Source: Microbacterium hydrocarbonoxydans
GTDB lineage: Bacteria > Actinomycetota > Actinomycetes > Actinomycetales > Microbacteriaceae
Length of the DNA: 64,000 nucleotides
Reading direction: 5' to 3'
Assembly: GCF_023715885.1 (NCBI RefSeq)
Contig: NZ_JAMBOY010000007.1
Coordinates: forward strand, 1-64,000
The notes beneath the pieces were generated by a model that did not search any database, was not told the origin of the DNA, and worked only from the letters and a program-made list of their open reading frames with translations. The translations under genes and the position numbers were made by a program. Shown one piece after another: positions 53,501-60,949 of the stretch; positions within the stretch are counted from its first letter, which is position 1, and each line of letters begins with the position of its first letter.

Positions 53501-54748
53501 ATGGACGATGTGATGCTGCTCGACACCGTACCCACCGCCGAGCAGGTCGCGGCGCAGTACGCGCTGTACGGTGCGGCGCCGAGTGAGCCGCCGGCACCCG
53601 CCCCGTGCCTGCCCGACGGCGAGGTCATCACCGACGTCATGGATGCCGCGAACTGGGCGCCTCGGACTCCCGCGAAGTGGGACTTCTCCGGCGACGAGAT
53701 CGTGCTCACCGAACCGGGAACGGATCCGGCTGACGGCATCCGCCGTCCGTTCGAGTACGCCGTGCTGACCGAAGGGGAGGAGCTGGGTTCGTTCGACCTG
53801 ACGGCGCAGGTGCGTCTCGACGAGAAGGCGTCGGTGAACAACCGCGACGTGATCCTGGTCTTCGGATGGCAGTCCGACACCGAGTACTACTACGCCCATC
53901 TGTCGAAGGACAACACGATCTACCCGCACAACGGCATCTTCAAGGTGAACGGGGTCGACCGTGAGCGGATCGACGACCAGTGGAACGGCACGGTCGGCGC
54001 GCCGCCCGCGGTGACCGACGAGGAGTGGCACGATGTGCGGCTCATCCGGTGCGCCGACACGGGTCAGGTCGCCGTGTACCTCGACGGACTGGACGCGCCG
54101 CTGATGACGGCGACCGACACAACCTTCCCGACCGGGCGGGTGGGCTTCGGATCGTTCGACAACGTCGGTCGGCTGCGGGACCTCTCCGTCACGGCCGCCG
54201 CGGTCGACGACGTCGATCCCCGCGTCACGGTGAAGAGCGAGCCGGGCGCGACGGTCGGACGCGACGGTGTCTACAGCCGGGTGTCGTTCAAGCTCCACGA
54301 CGAGGGCAGGATCGATCGCTTGACGCTGAACGGAGTGGAGAAAGACCTCACGGATGCCGTCTGGTCGGACCTCAACGGTGTCGTGCCCGGAGCGTTCGGA
54401 GCCGTGGAGGGGATGAACACCCTGATCGTCTCCGATGTCGGGGGCAACGCGACGACCGTCGTCTTCACTCTCGACGTCACGCCGCCGACCGTCACGGTCA
54501 AGGGCGGATCGACCCAGTCGATCGGGGGAGACGGGGTGTACAGCAGGGTCTCGTTCAAGCTCTACGACGCGGGCAAGGTCGATCTCGTGGTGCTGAACGG
54601 CGAGGTGAAGAACGTCACGGATGCCGTGTGGTCCGATCTCAACGCCGTGGTGCCCGGATCGATGGGTGCCGTGGCCGGCGACAACACGCTCGTCGTACGT
54701 GATGTCGCCGGCAATGCGACCACCGTGCGGTTCACCCTGACGGAGTAG
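50567..54748 (+). CDS. Large secreted multidomain sugar-dehydrogenase-like protein
   Basis: Exported protein of 1393 residues. A twin-Arg-like basic start and hydrophobic segment (MAAGAVAAIMAGGLLAASPA) end at an AAA site near residue 50. Residues 51-265 form a beta-rich, lectin-like region. Residues about 275-715 are a six-bladed beta-propeller of the PQQ-dependent glucose/sorbosone dehydrogenase type (GRLMVPDNNAILYLV, LAHIGEWQVESIY, EIYAVGLRDPHRISWDP). About 737-1003 is a LamG/concanavalin-like domain and 1013-1213 a second one. The end has two repeats of about 86 residues resembling Ig-like domains. No sortase motif or C-terminal helix is seen. It probably oxidises aldose groups on glycans outside the cell. 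ATG 50567 follows GAGAGG by 6 nt. Confidence 0.8.
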   Translation: MQERSMRSTQGNESAGGAPPSRRARRRMAAGAVAAIMAGGLLAASPAAAAEPFTELIDFEDYQRTALNGQDGWVASAAPQVVADPLNGNNQVVESVGGGQQAYRDIPAIAEGDTGTLFFRFLRTGSVDTSFGLTDVDAPNDYTHSRAYVNNQNDDVLRVRDGGAFQPAGVWSRDAWQCVWIVADNANDQVAVYSQGGPYEQITRLPEGTEEQFGFRQAVDGSLDRFFWKNGSSSAGRLLLDDVAVDTARENLAIATGNDGDCAPGETPAQPLLNPLPDPQLASLGIEVTELAQLPASQTTPATQDPRLVRHNRITHLDEVPDGSGRLMVPDNNAILYLVDKASGEYVPYLNVRDQFVDNFHNSAGLGTGLGAAEFHPDFADNGLFYTVHTEGGTALTEDAPDFPAYGNTQFHSVITEWKATDPSAATFAGTHREVMRIPFGGRVHTVQQIAFNPTAEPDTAEYGILYILVGDGGNGVGNGNPQDLATPQGKVLRIDPTGSDSANGAYGVPADNPFVGQAGALPEIYAVGLRDPHRISWDPEGDHTMYLAHIGEWQVESIYAVEPGDNFGWSVREGSFLAENRQIFPLPADDAQYGFTYPVAAYDHNRDPGQTGDAGVAVNGGFVYRGDIAELQGRYLFTDLVRGWVLSTQADEMVRNDGDIEDLATIEQLRVFADGVETTFQELVGDTRVDLRFGSDADGELYLVSKANGKIWKVTGARETGAPASPFVLPELAPNVVTHHDFDHPGTANPTVEVDQGRSGTDISLINGGVEMRVADSAYAGAGKALQTQQMSPRTASNDDWKAGVYDSSGVDSLSAFAGAEQVSVMGWFKPTGDHPALNSGTATPDDVYNAIGLAGVLTGTSDGHAVRALLEVITVDGELKLVALGRRVDGAGSWTFAADLPWDEILKKGQWVHLAATFDFAAGEMKLFMNGEELAGRYTASNPWGEGATSDTAPAGIKIGGSFPQNTREANPFHGRMDDVMLLDTVPTAEQVAAQYALYGAAPSEPPAPAPCLPDGEVITDVMDAANWAPRTPAKWDFSGDEIVLTEPGTDPADGIRRPFEYAVLTEGEELGSFDLTAQVRLDEKASVNNRDVILVFGWQSDTEYYYAHLSKDNTIYPHNGIFKVNGVDRERIDDQWNGTVGAPPAVTDEEWHDVRLIRCADTGQVAVYLDGLDAPLMTATDTTFPTGRVGFGSFDNVGRLRDLSVTAAAVDDVDPRVTVKSEPGATVGRDGVYSRVSFKLHDEGRIDRLTLNGVEKDLTDAVWSDLNGVVPGAFGAVEGMNTLIVSDVGGNATTVVFTLDVTPPTVTVKGGSTQSIGGDGVYSRVSFKLYDAGKVDLVVLNGEVKNVTDAVWSDLNAVVPGSMGAVAGDNTLVVRDVAGNATTVRFTLTE
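54259..54745 (+). repeat. Two tandem domain repeats at the end of the secreted protein gene
   Basis: Two copies of about 260 nt encode VTVK...GDGVYSRVSFKLxDxG...TDAVWSDLN...PG...GDNT...GNATTV units. Protein identity is high, and nucleotides are similar but not identical, implying an older duplication. Confidence 0.8.
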
Positions 54749-55682
54749 CCATCGCCGACCTCGAGGCGCGGCGGGTGCGCCGCGCCTCGAGGATCAGCAC
54801 GACGATCGTCATGGGGAGCGCCAGCGCCATCAGTGCCTGGCCCCCGATCGCGGTGGCGTTCACGAGGTCGAAGAGCGGCGACTCGGCGCTCCCGCTGGCC
54901 GCGACCTGCAGGTAGTTGTTCGTGAAGTGCACCGCGACCGCGAGCCAGATGCCGGCGACGCGGCGGGCGAGGTAGCACGCGGAGCCGAGCAGGAACGTGA
55001 ACACGACCTGCCCCAGGGTGCCCTCGACATCGGCGCCGGCGAACAGATTGAGGAAGTGCATCGCGGCGAACCCCGCGGACGTGAGAAGCCAGACGAGCCA
55101 TTCCGGCACGCCGGACCCGCGCAGCCCGATCACCGCGACACCTCGCCAGCAGAACTCCTCGATGACGGCGACGACCAGCATGAAGGCAGCCTGCAGAGCC
55201 AGCAGCCGCCAGTCGGGGCGGGGAGTCGCGATGACGCCGATCAGGGTGGCGACGGTGAAGAGGGCGGCAGTCGCGATGGGGAGGGCGCCGAAGGCGCGGG
55301 GGCGGAGCGGGTACGGTTCGAACTGCAGCAACCGCCACCAGCGCATCACCGTGATGAACGCGAGCACGGCGATCAGCTCGAAGGCGAAATCGTCGAAGAG
55401 CAGATCGGCGAGGGGCTGCAGGTTCTGGAGGGCGCCGAACGGATCGTCGCTGCGATCCTCCTCGGCCGATCCTCCGAACAGCGGGGCGAGTCGGTTCACG
55501 TAGGGCGCGATGACCAGGACGAAGACGAAGATGAGCGCGACCGTCAGGGTCGGGCGGTACGGCCGCGAGTCGGGGCTGGTCGAGACGCGCGCGTTCGAAC
55601 GGAGAGGAGGAGGGAGTGTCACTGGGGTTCCCGGGAGAAGTCGTTGGACAGGACCTCCCGACCGTAGCGACGACGTGTTCAC
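54732..55682 (-). CDS. CPBP-family intramembrane metalloprotease
   Basis: Membrane protein of 316 residues with about eight helices. The CPBP (CAAX protease/Abi-like) motifs are present: EEFCWRG near 170-176, AAMHFLNLFA near 207-216 and AVHFTNNYLQV near 252-262, which supply the glutamates and histidines. Such proteases process prenylated or small hydrophobic peptides or aid bacteriocin immunity. The N-terminal 45 residues are Pro/Ser-rich and poorly conserved, so the GTG start at 55682 is uncertain. Its 3' end overlaps the secreted protein gene by 17 nt and contains the hairpin of that gene. Confidence 0.85.
   Translation of the reverse strand: MNTSSLRSGGPVQRLLPGTPVTLPPPLRSNARVSTSPDSRPYRPTLTVALIFVFVLVIAPYVNRLAPLFGGSAEEDRSDDPFGALQNLQPLADLLFDDFAFELIAVLAFITVMRWWRLLQFEPYPLRPRAFGALPIATAALFTVATLIGVIATPRPDWRLLALQAAFMLVVAVIEEFCWRGVAVIGLRGSGVPEWLVWLLTSAGFAAMHFLNLFAGADVEGTLGQVVFTFLLGSACYLARRVAGIWLAVAVHFTNNYLQVAASGSAESPLFDLVNATAIGGQALMALALPMTIVVLILEARRTRRASRSAMATPSG
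54759..54792 (+). terminator. Perfect 15-bp hairpin after the secreted protein gene
   Basis: Arms 54759-54773 and 54778-54792 with a GGTG loop. It lies 10 nt after the secreted protein stop and within the last codons of the convergent CPBP gene. Confidence 0.8.
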
Positions 55683-55754
55683 GGCTGGCGGGCGGAGTCT
55701 GAAACGGGTGCACGAGCCGCTCGGCCTCGACGGCGTCGTCTGTCCCGCTCGTGC

Positions 55755-56699
55755 TCACACCCGCGGATAATCGACGCCCGTGAGCGCCTGGGACAGCATC
55801 CAGATGCGACGAGCGTCGTCCCCGCTGCGCAGTCGCGAATACAGCGGCTGCTCCGCGGGCGCGCCGCCCAGATGCAACGGGCCGCTCGGGCCGTAGAAGG
55901 CGCCGCCCCGGGACTCGGGGGAGACGGCGGCGTACAGCGCGGGCAGCGCGGCGGACTCGGGGGTCCCGAGCAGGACACCTCGGGCCGACAGCCAGCGGAT
56001 CAGGCGCACGTCGACGCCGTCTCGGGCGCGTCCGAGCTCCGGGCGGGCGGCGAGAAGACTCGTCGGCGCGACGCCGGGGTGAGCCAGGTTGCTGCTGATG
56101 CCCCAACCGCCTGCCCGGCTGCGCCGATCGAGTTCGAGGCCGAACAGTCCGAACGCGATCTTCGAGTGGCTGTAGGCCCTGCCGCCGCGGTACGACCGCT
56201 CCCAGTTCGGGTCATCCCAGTTGATCGCCCCCTGGTTCGCCGAGATGCTGATCTGGGACGTCACCCGCGCGCGACCCTCGCGCAGGAGCGGCAGCAGATG
56301 CGCGACGAGTGCGAAGTGCCCCAGGTGGTTGGTGCCGAACTGCAACTCGAAGCCGTCGGCCGTCGTCTGACGCTCCGGCGGCGTCATGACGCCCGCGTTG
56401 TTCACCAGCAGATGGATGGGCGCCCCGTCGGCGCGCATCGTGGCTCCGAACGACTCGACCGACTCCAGCGACGAGAGATCGAGCGGCAGCGTGAGCACCC
56501 GTGCATCAGGGGCGTCGGCGCGGATCGCCCGCACCGCGGCATCCCCCTTCGTGCTGTTGCGCACCGGCAGGATCACCTCCGCGCCCTGTCGCGCCAGCCG
56601 TGCGGCGATGCGCAGACCGATGCCGTCGCTGCCGCCGGTGACGACGGCGCGTCGGCCGGTCAGAGACGGGAGGGTGATGTCGGGGGTGCGTGGTGTCAT
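55755..56699 (-). CDS. Short-chain dehydrogenase, retinol-dehydrogenase-like
   Basis: NAD(P)-dependent oxidoreductase of 314 residues. The cofactor motif is GGSDGIG (22-28), followed by NNAGVM near 87 and the catalytic Tyr/Lys in AYSHSKIA. The 56699 ATG has GAGGAG 6 nt upstream; an in-frame extension to 56759 crosses the regulator promoter and is rejected. It diverges from an XRE-family gene and is probably repressed by it, a common actinobacterial pairing. The substrate is unknown. Confidence 0.9.
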   Translation of the reverse strand: MTPRTPDITLPSLTGRRAVVTGGSDGIGLRIAARLARQGAEVILPVRNSTKGDAAVRAIRADAPDARVLTLPLDLSSLESVESFGATMRADGAPIHLLVNNAGVMTPPERQTTADGFELQFGTNHLGHFALVAHLLPLLREGRARVTSQISISANQGAINWDDPNWERSYRGGRAYSHSKIAFGLFGLELDRRSRAGGWGISSNLAHPGVAPTSLLAARPELGRARDGVDVRLIRWLSARGVLLGTPESAALPALYAAVSPESRGGAFYGPSGPLHLGGAPAEQPLYSRLRSGDDARRIWMLSQALTGVDYPRV

Positions 56700-56821
56700 G
56701 GCGTGCTCCTCGGTGTCGCCGTCCACTCTCGCGGGCCGGCGGCGCCGTATCCAGGACATGACGATCAGTGGATGCCGTCACCGCGCCGTGTGAGGATCGA
56801 ACCGACCAACCAGGGGGATCC

Positions 56822-57664
56822 ATGCCGATCGATCGCGATGCGCTCGCCGAGTTCCTGCGTCACCGCCGCGAGGTGCTGCAGCCGGAGGACGTCGGTCTGC
56901 AGCGGGGGAGCCGACGCCGCACGGCGGGACTCCGGCGCGAGGAGGTGGCGGCGCTCAGTCATATGTCGCCCGACTACCTCGCCCGGTTGGAGAGGGGCAG
57001 CGGGCCGCAGCCGTCCGCGCAGATGCTGTCGTCGATCGCCCAGGGCCTGCACCTCACCCTCGACGAACGCGATCACCTCTTCCGACTGGCCGGCCACCGT
57101 CCACCGCAGAGCGGAGCCGGCGCCGAGCACATCAGCCCGGGGATGCTGCGCATCCTCGACCGGCTCGAAGACACGCCCGCCGAGATCGTGACCGAGCTGG
57201 GGGAGACCCTGCGGCAGACTCCGCTCGGCGTCGCGCTCACCGGAGACACAGCTGGTCTCACGGGGCCGGAGCGCAGTCTCGGGTTCCGTTGGTTCACGGA
57301 TGCCCGCACCCGAGCGCTGTACCACCCCGACGATCACGAGTTCCTCGTGCGGCTGTGGGCCTCCGGTCTGCGCGAGCTGATCTCGCTGCGCGGTCCGCGG
57401 TCGCGCGCGGCCGAGTACTCGCGCCTGCTCGTCGAGCGCAGCGCGGAGTTCCGGGCGGCCTGGGGCCGTCAGGAGGTCGGCATCCGCCCGCGGGAGACGA
57501 AGCGCTTCGTGCATCCGGAGCTCGGCGAGATCGAACTCGCCTGCCAGACGCTCGTCGACCCGGTGCAGTCGCATCTGCTCCTCGTGTACACGGCGGTGCC
57601 CGGCACGGAGAGCCACGAGAAGCTCCAGCTCCTGGCGACGCTCGCGCCGCGCTCGGCGCGGTGA
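56822..57664 (+). CDS. XRE-family regulator with MmyB-like ligand-binding domain
   Basis: Regulator of 280 residues. Residues 8-75 are the helix-turn-helix (FLRHRREVLQPEDVGLQRGS, RTAGLRREEVAALSHMSPDY, LERGSGPQPSAQMLSSIA); residues about 100-270 are the MmyB-like domain that may bind a fatty acid-type ligand. The ATG 56822 follows GGGGG; a longer frame from 56768 is rejected because it covers the promoter. It ends just before a very long hairpin at 57678-57743. It likely controls the divergent SDR gene. Confidence 0.9.
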   Translation: MPIDRDALAEFLRHRREVLQPEDVGLQRGSRRRTAGLRREEVAALSHMSPDYLARLERGSGPQPSAQMLSSIAQGLHLTLDERDHLFRLAGHRPPQSGAGAEHISPGMLRILDRLEDTPAEIVTELGETLRQTPLGVALTGDTAGLTGPERSLGFRWFTDARTRALYHPDDHEFLVRLWASGLRELISLRGPRSRAAEYSRLLVERSAEFRAAWGRQEVGIRPRETKRFVHPELGEIELACQTLVDPVQSHLLLVYTAVPGTESHEKLQLLATLAPRSAR

Positions 57665-57677
57665 CGTGCAGCATCCG

Positions 57678-57743
57678 GCACCCCCGGTCGCAGTTCGTGC
57701 CGCCGAGATGCGATCTCGGCGGCACCAACTGCGACCGGGGTGC
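57678..57743. repeat. Long near-perfect hairpin, 31-bp arms
   Basis: Arms 57678-57709 and 57713-57743 pair over about 31 bp with one mismatch and one extra C, around a 3-nt loop (GCG). It fills the spacer between convergent genes and can end transcription both ways. Its length exceeds a normal terminator. Confidence 0.85.
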
Positions 57744-57755
57744 GGAGTCCGCGCG

Positions 57756-58289
57756 TCAGCGGATGGCGTAGATCGCGCCGCTGATGATCAGGGTGACCGC
57801 GGTGGTCCAGAGGATGATCGCCGCGGCCTGCCAGATGAGCACGCGGCCCTTGCCGACGCCCGACGCGGCGAGCATGGTCGCGGTGAAGTGGGTCGGCAGC
57901 AGCAGGGGGCCGAGCAGGCTCACGCCGGGTACGCCGTACCGCTCGAATGCCCGCTGGAACTTGGCGCGGCGTGCCGAGCCGCGGTCGGCCTCGGCATCCA
58001 CCTCGGCGAGCGAGCCGCCGCCGGCCGCGACGGCCTCGCGGTTGCGCGAGCGGGTGACGATCGCCTTGCGGGCGCCGGCACCGGCGATGACGAGGATCGC
58101 GACGCACAGGAAGTTGCCGGCCATCGCCGCGAGAGCGGCGATCACCGGGTGGATGCCGCCGATGATGCCGATCGCAGCGGCGCCCTCACCCTCGATGAAG
58201 GGAATCGCGCCGGCGAGAGCGACGATGAGCGGCTGGACGAGGTCGGGCACCTGGGCGACGAGGTTCTGGAACGTCTCGACGAGGTTCAT
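57756..58289 (-). CDS. Small multidrug-export-family membrane protein
   Basis: Membrane protein of 177 residues with about four helices, matching the putative small multidrug export family (PF06695). Typical words are IVALAGAIPFIEGEGAAAIG near the start and ERYGVPGVSLLGPLLLPTHF near 120. The central loop (78-110) is charged and cytoplasmic. The ATG 58289 has AGGAG 6 nt upstream. The transported compound and even transport itself are not established for this family. It ends 12 nt from the long hairpin. Confidence 0.82.
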   Translation of the reverse strand: MNLVETFQNLVAQVPDLVQPLIVALAGAIPFIEGEGAAAIGIIGGIHPVIAALAAMAGNFLCVAILVIAGAGARKAIVTRSRNREAVAAGGGSLAEVDAEADRGSARRAKFQRAFERYGVPGVSLLGPLLLPTHFTATMLAASGVGKGRVLIWQAAAIILWTTAVTLIISGAIYAIR

Positions 58290-58413
58290 GGTGTGCTCCT
58301 GAGGTTCGGGAGGGCGGGCTCTCCGCCTTGATGGGACAAGTCCATCGCGTCGGCGGAGTGCGCGGCAGTGTCGCGCCGTCACCGGTTTCCGGGTGCTTCG
58401 CACGCGGCATCCA

Positions 58414-58437
58414 TGACAACTGTCACGCCCCTATGGT
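58414..58437 (+). promoter_or_regulatory. TGACA-AC-TGTCA dyad and leaderless -10 box of the DesK-type kinase gene
   Basis: A perfect dyad TGACAACTGTCA (58414-58425) lies 6 nt before TATGGT (58432-58437), which ends 7 nt before the GTG at 58445. The dyad sits between the -35 and -10 positions and may be the autoregulatory site of the downstream regulator. Confidence 0.6.
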
Positions 58438-58444
58438 GGGAGGG

Positions 58445-59659
58445 GTGAGCAGCCCTTCCGCCGTCGCCGGTCCGCTCGGCGACCCGCCTCCTGGAGCTCG
58501 CGCGCTCGCTCGCGGCATCACCGCGACGTGGTGGTACACGGTCACCGCCGTCGTCTTCATCGAACTGTTCCTCGTCTTCGCGTGGGCGCTCCGCGTGCTC
58601 GCGACGCCCGTGGACCCGATCGCGACCGTCGTGGTCGGCGCCGGCGGCATCGTCTGGCTGGTGTCGACGATGGTGCTCCTCTCGGCCTATCGCCACCGGG
58701 TCGAGAACGGGCCGGGATTCCCGTGGGCGCGGATCGCCGTGCCGCTGCTCGTCGCCGTCGCCTACGGTGCCGCGGCCGGGCTCGCGGCCGACAGCTGGCT
58801 GTTCGGGGTCATGCCCCTCGCCCAGTCGGTCGTGCTGCTGAACTGGCAGCGCGGTGTACGGGTGCGGGTCGTGGGTCTCGCCACTCTCGTGATGATCGGC
58901 TTCGCATTCGTCGACGGCGCACGCGGCGCCCTGGGCGTGGGCATCCCCGAGTGGATTCCCACGCTCTATGCGATCGTCATCCCGGCGATGTCGGTGTCGT
59001 CGCTGTGGTGGTGGGACGTGCTGGTGACCCTCGATCGGGCCCGCGCGTCCGAGGCGCGCCTCGCCGCGACCCAGGAGCGTCTGCGCATCGCGACCGACGT
59101 GCACGACCTGCAGGGTCATCATCTGCAGGTCATCGCGCTGCAGCTGGAACTCGCCGAACGGCTCATGGCGCGAGACCCGGACGGCGCGCTGGACCAGCTC
59201 CGTGCCGCACGCGCCAGCGTCGACGACGCCAGGCAGGGGACCCGCGACCTCGCCACCCGGTTCCGGTCGGTGCCGCTCGGCGACGAGGTCGCCAACGCCC
59301 GCGACCTGTTGAGTGCCGCGGGCATCTCCGTCGATGCGGAGATCGCTGCGGATGCCGGCGAGGCACCGGCATCCGCACTCGGGCCCGTGATCCGCGAGAC
59401 GACGACGAATGTGCTTCGTCACGGGGCGGGGCGCCGCGCGCGGCTCACCTTCGCGCGTGCCGACGGCGGGTGGCGGTATGAAGTGGTCAACGACGTCGAC
59501 CCCTCCGCGCGGCGTGAGCACACGGGATCCGGCCTCGACGGCGTGAAGAGGCGCATCGCCGAGGTCGGCGGCACGCTGGAGGTGCGCGACGAGGGCGACG
59601 AGTTCGCCGTCGTCGTCACCGTACCGGCGAGTGATGGGGTGCAGGGAGGGCGACGATGA
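58445..59659 (+). CDS. DesK-type sensor histidine kinase
   Basis: Membrane kinase of 404 residues with an N-terminal domain of about five helices (28-190) and a short linker. HisKA_3 site: RIATDVHDLQGHHLQVIALQ (H near 217), in which DLQGHHLQ replaces the more usual DxLGH. HATPase: RETTTNVLRHGAGRRARL (N box) and GSGLDGVKRRIAEVGG. The start is GTG 58445, which matches the leaderless promoter. It forms an operon with the response regulator (4-nt overlap). DesK-like kinases often sense membrane fluidity; here that is inference. Confidence 0.9.
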   Translation: MSSPSAVAGPLGDPPPGARALARGITATWWYTVTAVVFIELFLVFAWALRVLATPVDPIATVVVGAGGIVWLVSTMVLLSAYRHRVENGPGFPWARIAVPLLVAVAYGAAAGLAADSWLFGVMPLAQSVVLLNWQRGVRVRVVGLATLVMIGFAFVDGARGALGVGIPEWIPTLYAIVIPAMSVSSLWWWDVLVTLDRARASEARLAATQERLRIATDVHDLQGHHLQVIALQLELAERLMARDPDGALDQLRAARASVDDARQGTRDLATRFRSVPLGDEVANARDLLSAAGISVDAEIAADAGEAPASALGPVIRETTTNVLRHGAGRRARLTFARADGGWRYEVVNDVDPSARREHTGSGLDGVKRRIAEVGGTLEVRDEGDEFAVVVTVPASDGVQGGRR

Positions 59660-60258
59660 TCCGAGTGCTGCTCGCCGATGACGAGGGCATGATCCGTTCG
59701 GCGCTCGCCGCGCTACTGCGTCTGGAGGGCGACATCGACGTGGTCGCCGAGTGCGAGGACGGCGAGCAGGCGGTCGCCGAGGCGCTGCGTCTGACGCCGG
59801 ACGTCTGTCTCCTCGATCTGGAGATGCCGGGTCTCGACGGCGTCGAGGTCGCCGAGCGGCTGAACCGCGCGATCGCGACCCGGTGCGTGGTGGTCACCCG
59901 TCATGCTCGCCCCGGTGTGCTGCGGCGTGCCCTGGCCTCCGGAGTGGCGGGATTCCTGCCCAAGTCCCGGGGAGCGGACGAGGTCGCCGACGTCATCCGC
60001 CGGGTCGCCGCCGGAGCGCGCTACGTCGACCCTCAGATCGCTGCCGACGCTCTCAGCGACGAGCGCTCTCCTCTCACCGACCGCGAGCTCGACGTGCTGC
60101 GTGCCGGTCGACGGGGCGAGACGACGGGGCAGATCGCCCGCGCTCTGTCGCTCGCGCCGGGGACCGTGCGCAACCACATCTCGGCCGTGCTGGCGAAGCT
60201 CTCGGTCTCCACGCGTCAGCAGGCCGTGCTGCTCGCCGAGGAGCGCGGCTGGATCTGA
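59656..60258 (+). CDS. DesR/NarL-type response regulator
   Basis: Response regulator of 200 residues: D8-D9 acidic pair, phospho-acceptor D54 (CLLDLEMPG), K near 104 (GFLPKSRG) and a LuxR-type helix-turn-helix (LTDRELDVLRAGRRGETTGQ, SLAPGTVRNHISAVLAKL). The position usually held by Thr in VVVTxHA is followed by Arg, otherwise ordinary. ATG 59656 overlaps the kinase stop. It is a candidate to bind the dyad upstream of the kinase. Confidence 0.93.
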   Translation: MIRVLLADDEGMIRSALAALLRLEGDIDVVAECEDGEQAVAEALRLTPDVCLLDLEMPGLDGVEVAERLNRAIATRCVVVTRHARPGVLRRALASGVAGFLPKSRGADEVADVIRRVAAGARYVDPQIAADALSDERSPLTDRELDVLRAGRRGETTGQIARALSLAPGTVRNHISAVLAKLSVSTRQQAVLLAEERGWI

Positions 60259-60274
60259 ACCGGTCGCCGGCCGC

Positions 60275-60949
60275 TCAGTGGTGGTGATCGTGGTGGTCGT
60301 GGTCGTCCTGTTCGCTCTCGAGGATCATCCCGACGGACGTCGCACAGGAATCGCCCTTCCAGGCCTCGACGCCCTCGCGGATCGCGAACCCGGCGATCAC
60401 GAGTCCGGCGACGGCATCCGCCCACCACCAGCCGAGCAGGCTGTTGAGCGCAAGCCCGAGGAGCACGGCGACGGAGAGATACGTGCAGATCAGCGTCTGC
60501 TTCGAATCGGCGACGGCCGTGGCGGATCCGACCTCTCGGCCCGCTCGCCGCTCAGCCAGCGAGAGGAAGGGCATGACGACGACGCTGACGGCGGCGAGCA
60601 CCAATCCGACCGGGCTGTGCTCGGGACGCGCTCCGCCGAGCAGCGAGAGCGCCGAGGTGATGGCGACGTACGCGGCCAGCGCGAAGAACGCGACGGCGAT
60701 CACGCGGAGCGTCGGCTTCTCCCACCGTTCGGGGTCTCTGCGGGTGAACTGCCAGGCGACCGCGGCTGCCGAGAGCACCTCGATGGTGGAGTCGAGTCCG
60801 AAGCCGAGGAGGGCGGCGGATGAGGCGACCGTGCCGGCGGCGATGGCGACGAACGCCTCGATCACGTTGTAGAAGATGGTGATGGCGACGATGAGGCGGA
60901 TGCGTCCGTGCAGTGTCGTGCGTCGCGCGTGGCTGAGCGTGGTCGTCAT
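60275..60949 (-). CDS. Cation diffusion facilitator-type transporter with His-rich tail
   Basis: Membrane transporter of 224 residues with six predicted helices, related to the CDF/cation efflux family but without the usual C-terminal cytoplasmic domain. Metal-site-like residues appear in LLGFGLDSTIEVLSA (helix 2) and in WWADAVAGLVIAG (helix 5). The C terminus is EQDDHDHHDHHH, a potential metal-binding tail. The ATG 60949 overlaps the regulator stop by one base, so it is co-transcribed with the CmtR-like gene and is probably induced by the same metal, such as cadmium, lead or zinc. Confidence 0.85.
   Translation of the reverse strand: MTTTLSHARRTTLHGRIRLIVAITIFYNVIEAFVAIAAGTVASSAALLGFGLDSTIEVLSAAAVAWQFTRRDPERWEKPTLRVIAVAFFALAAYVAITSALSLLGGARPEHSPVGLVLAAVSVVVMPFLSLAERRAGREVGSATAVADSKQTLICTYLSVAVLLGLALNSLLGWWWADAVAGLVIAGFAIREGVEAWKGDSCATSVGMILESEQDDHDHHDHHH

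Noticed and set aside
51260..54298. A 1012-codon open frame on the minus strand
   Set aside because: It lies opposite the secreted dehydrogenase-like gene, has Arg/His/Asp-rich composition typical of antisense frames in high-GC DNA, and shows no domain.
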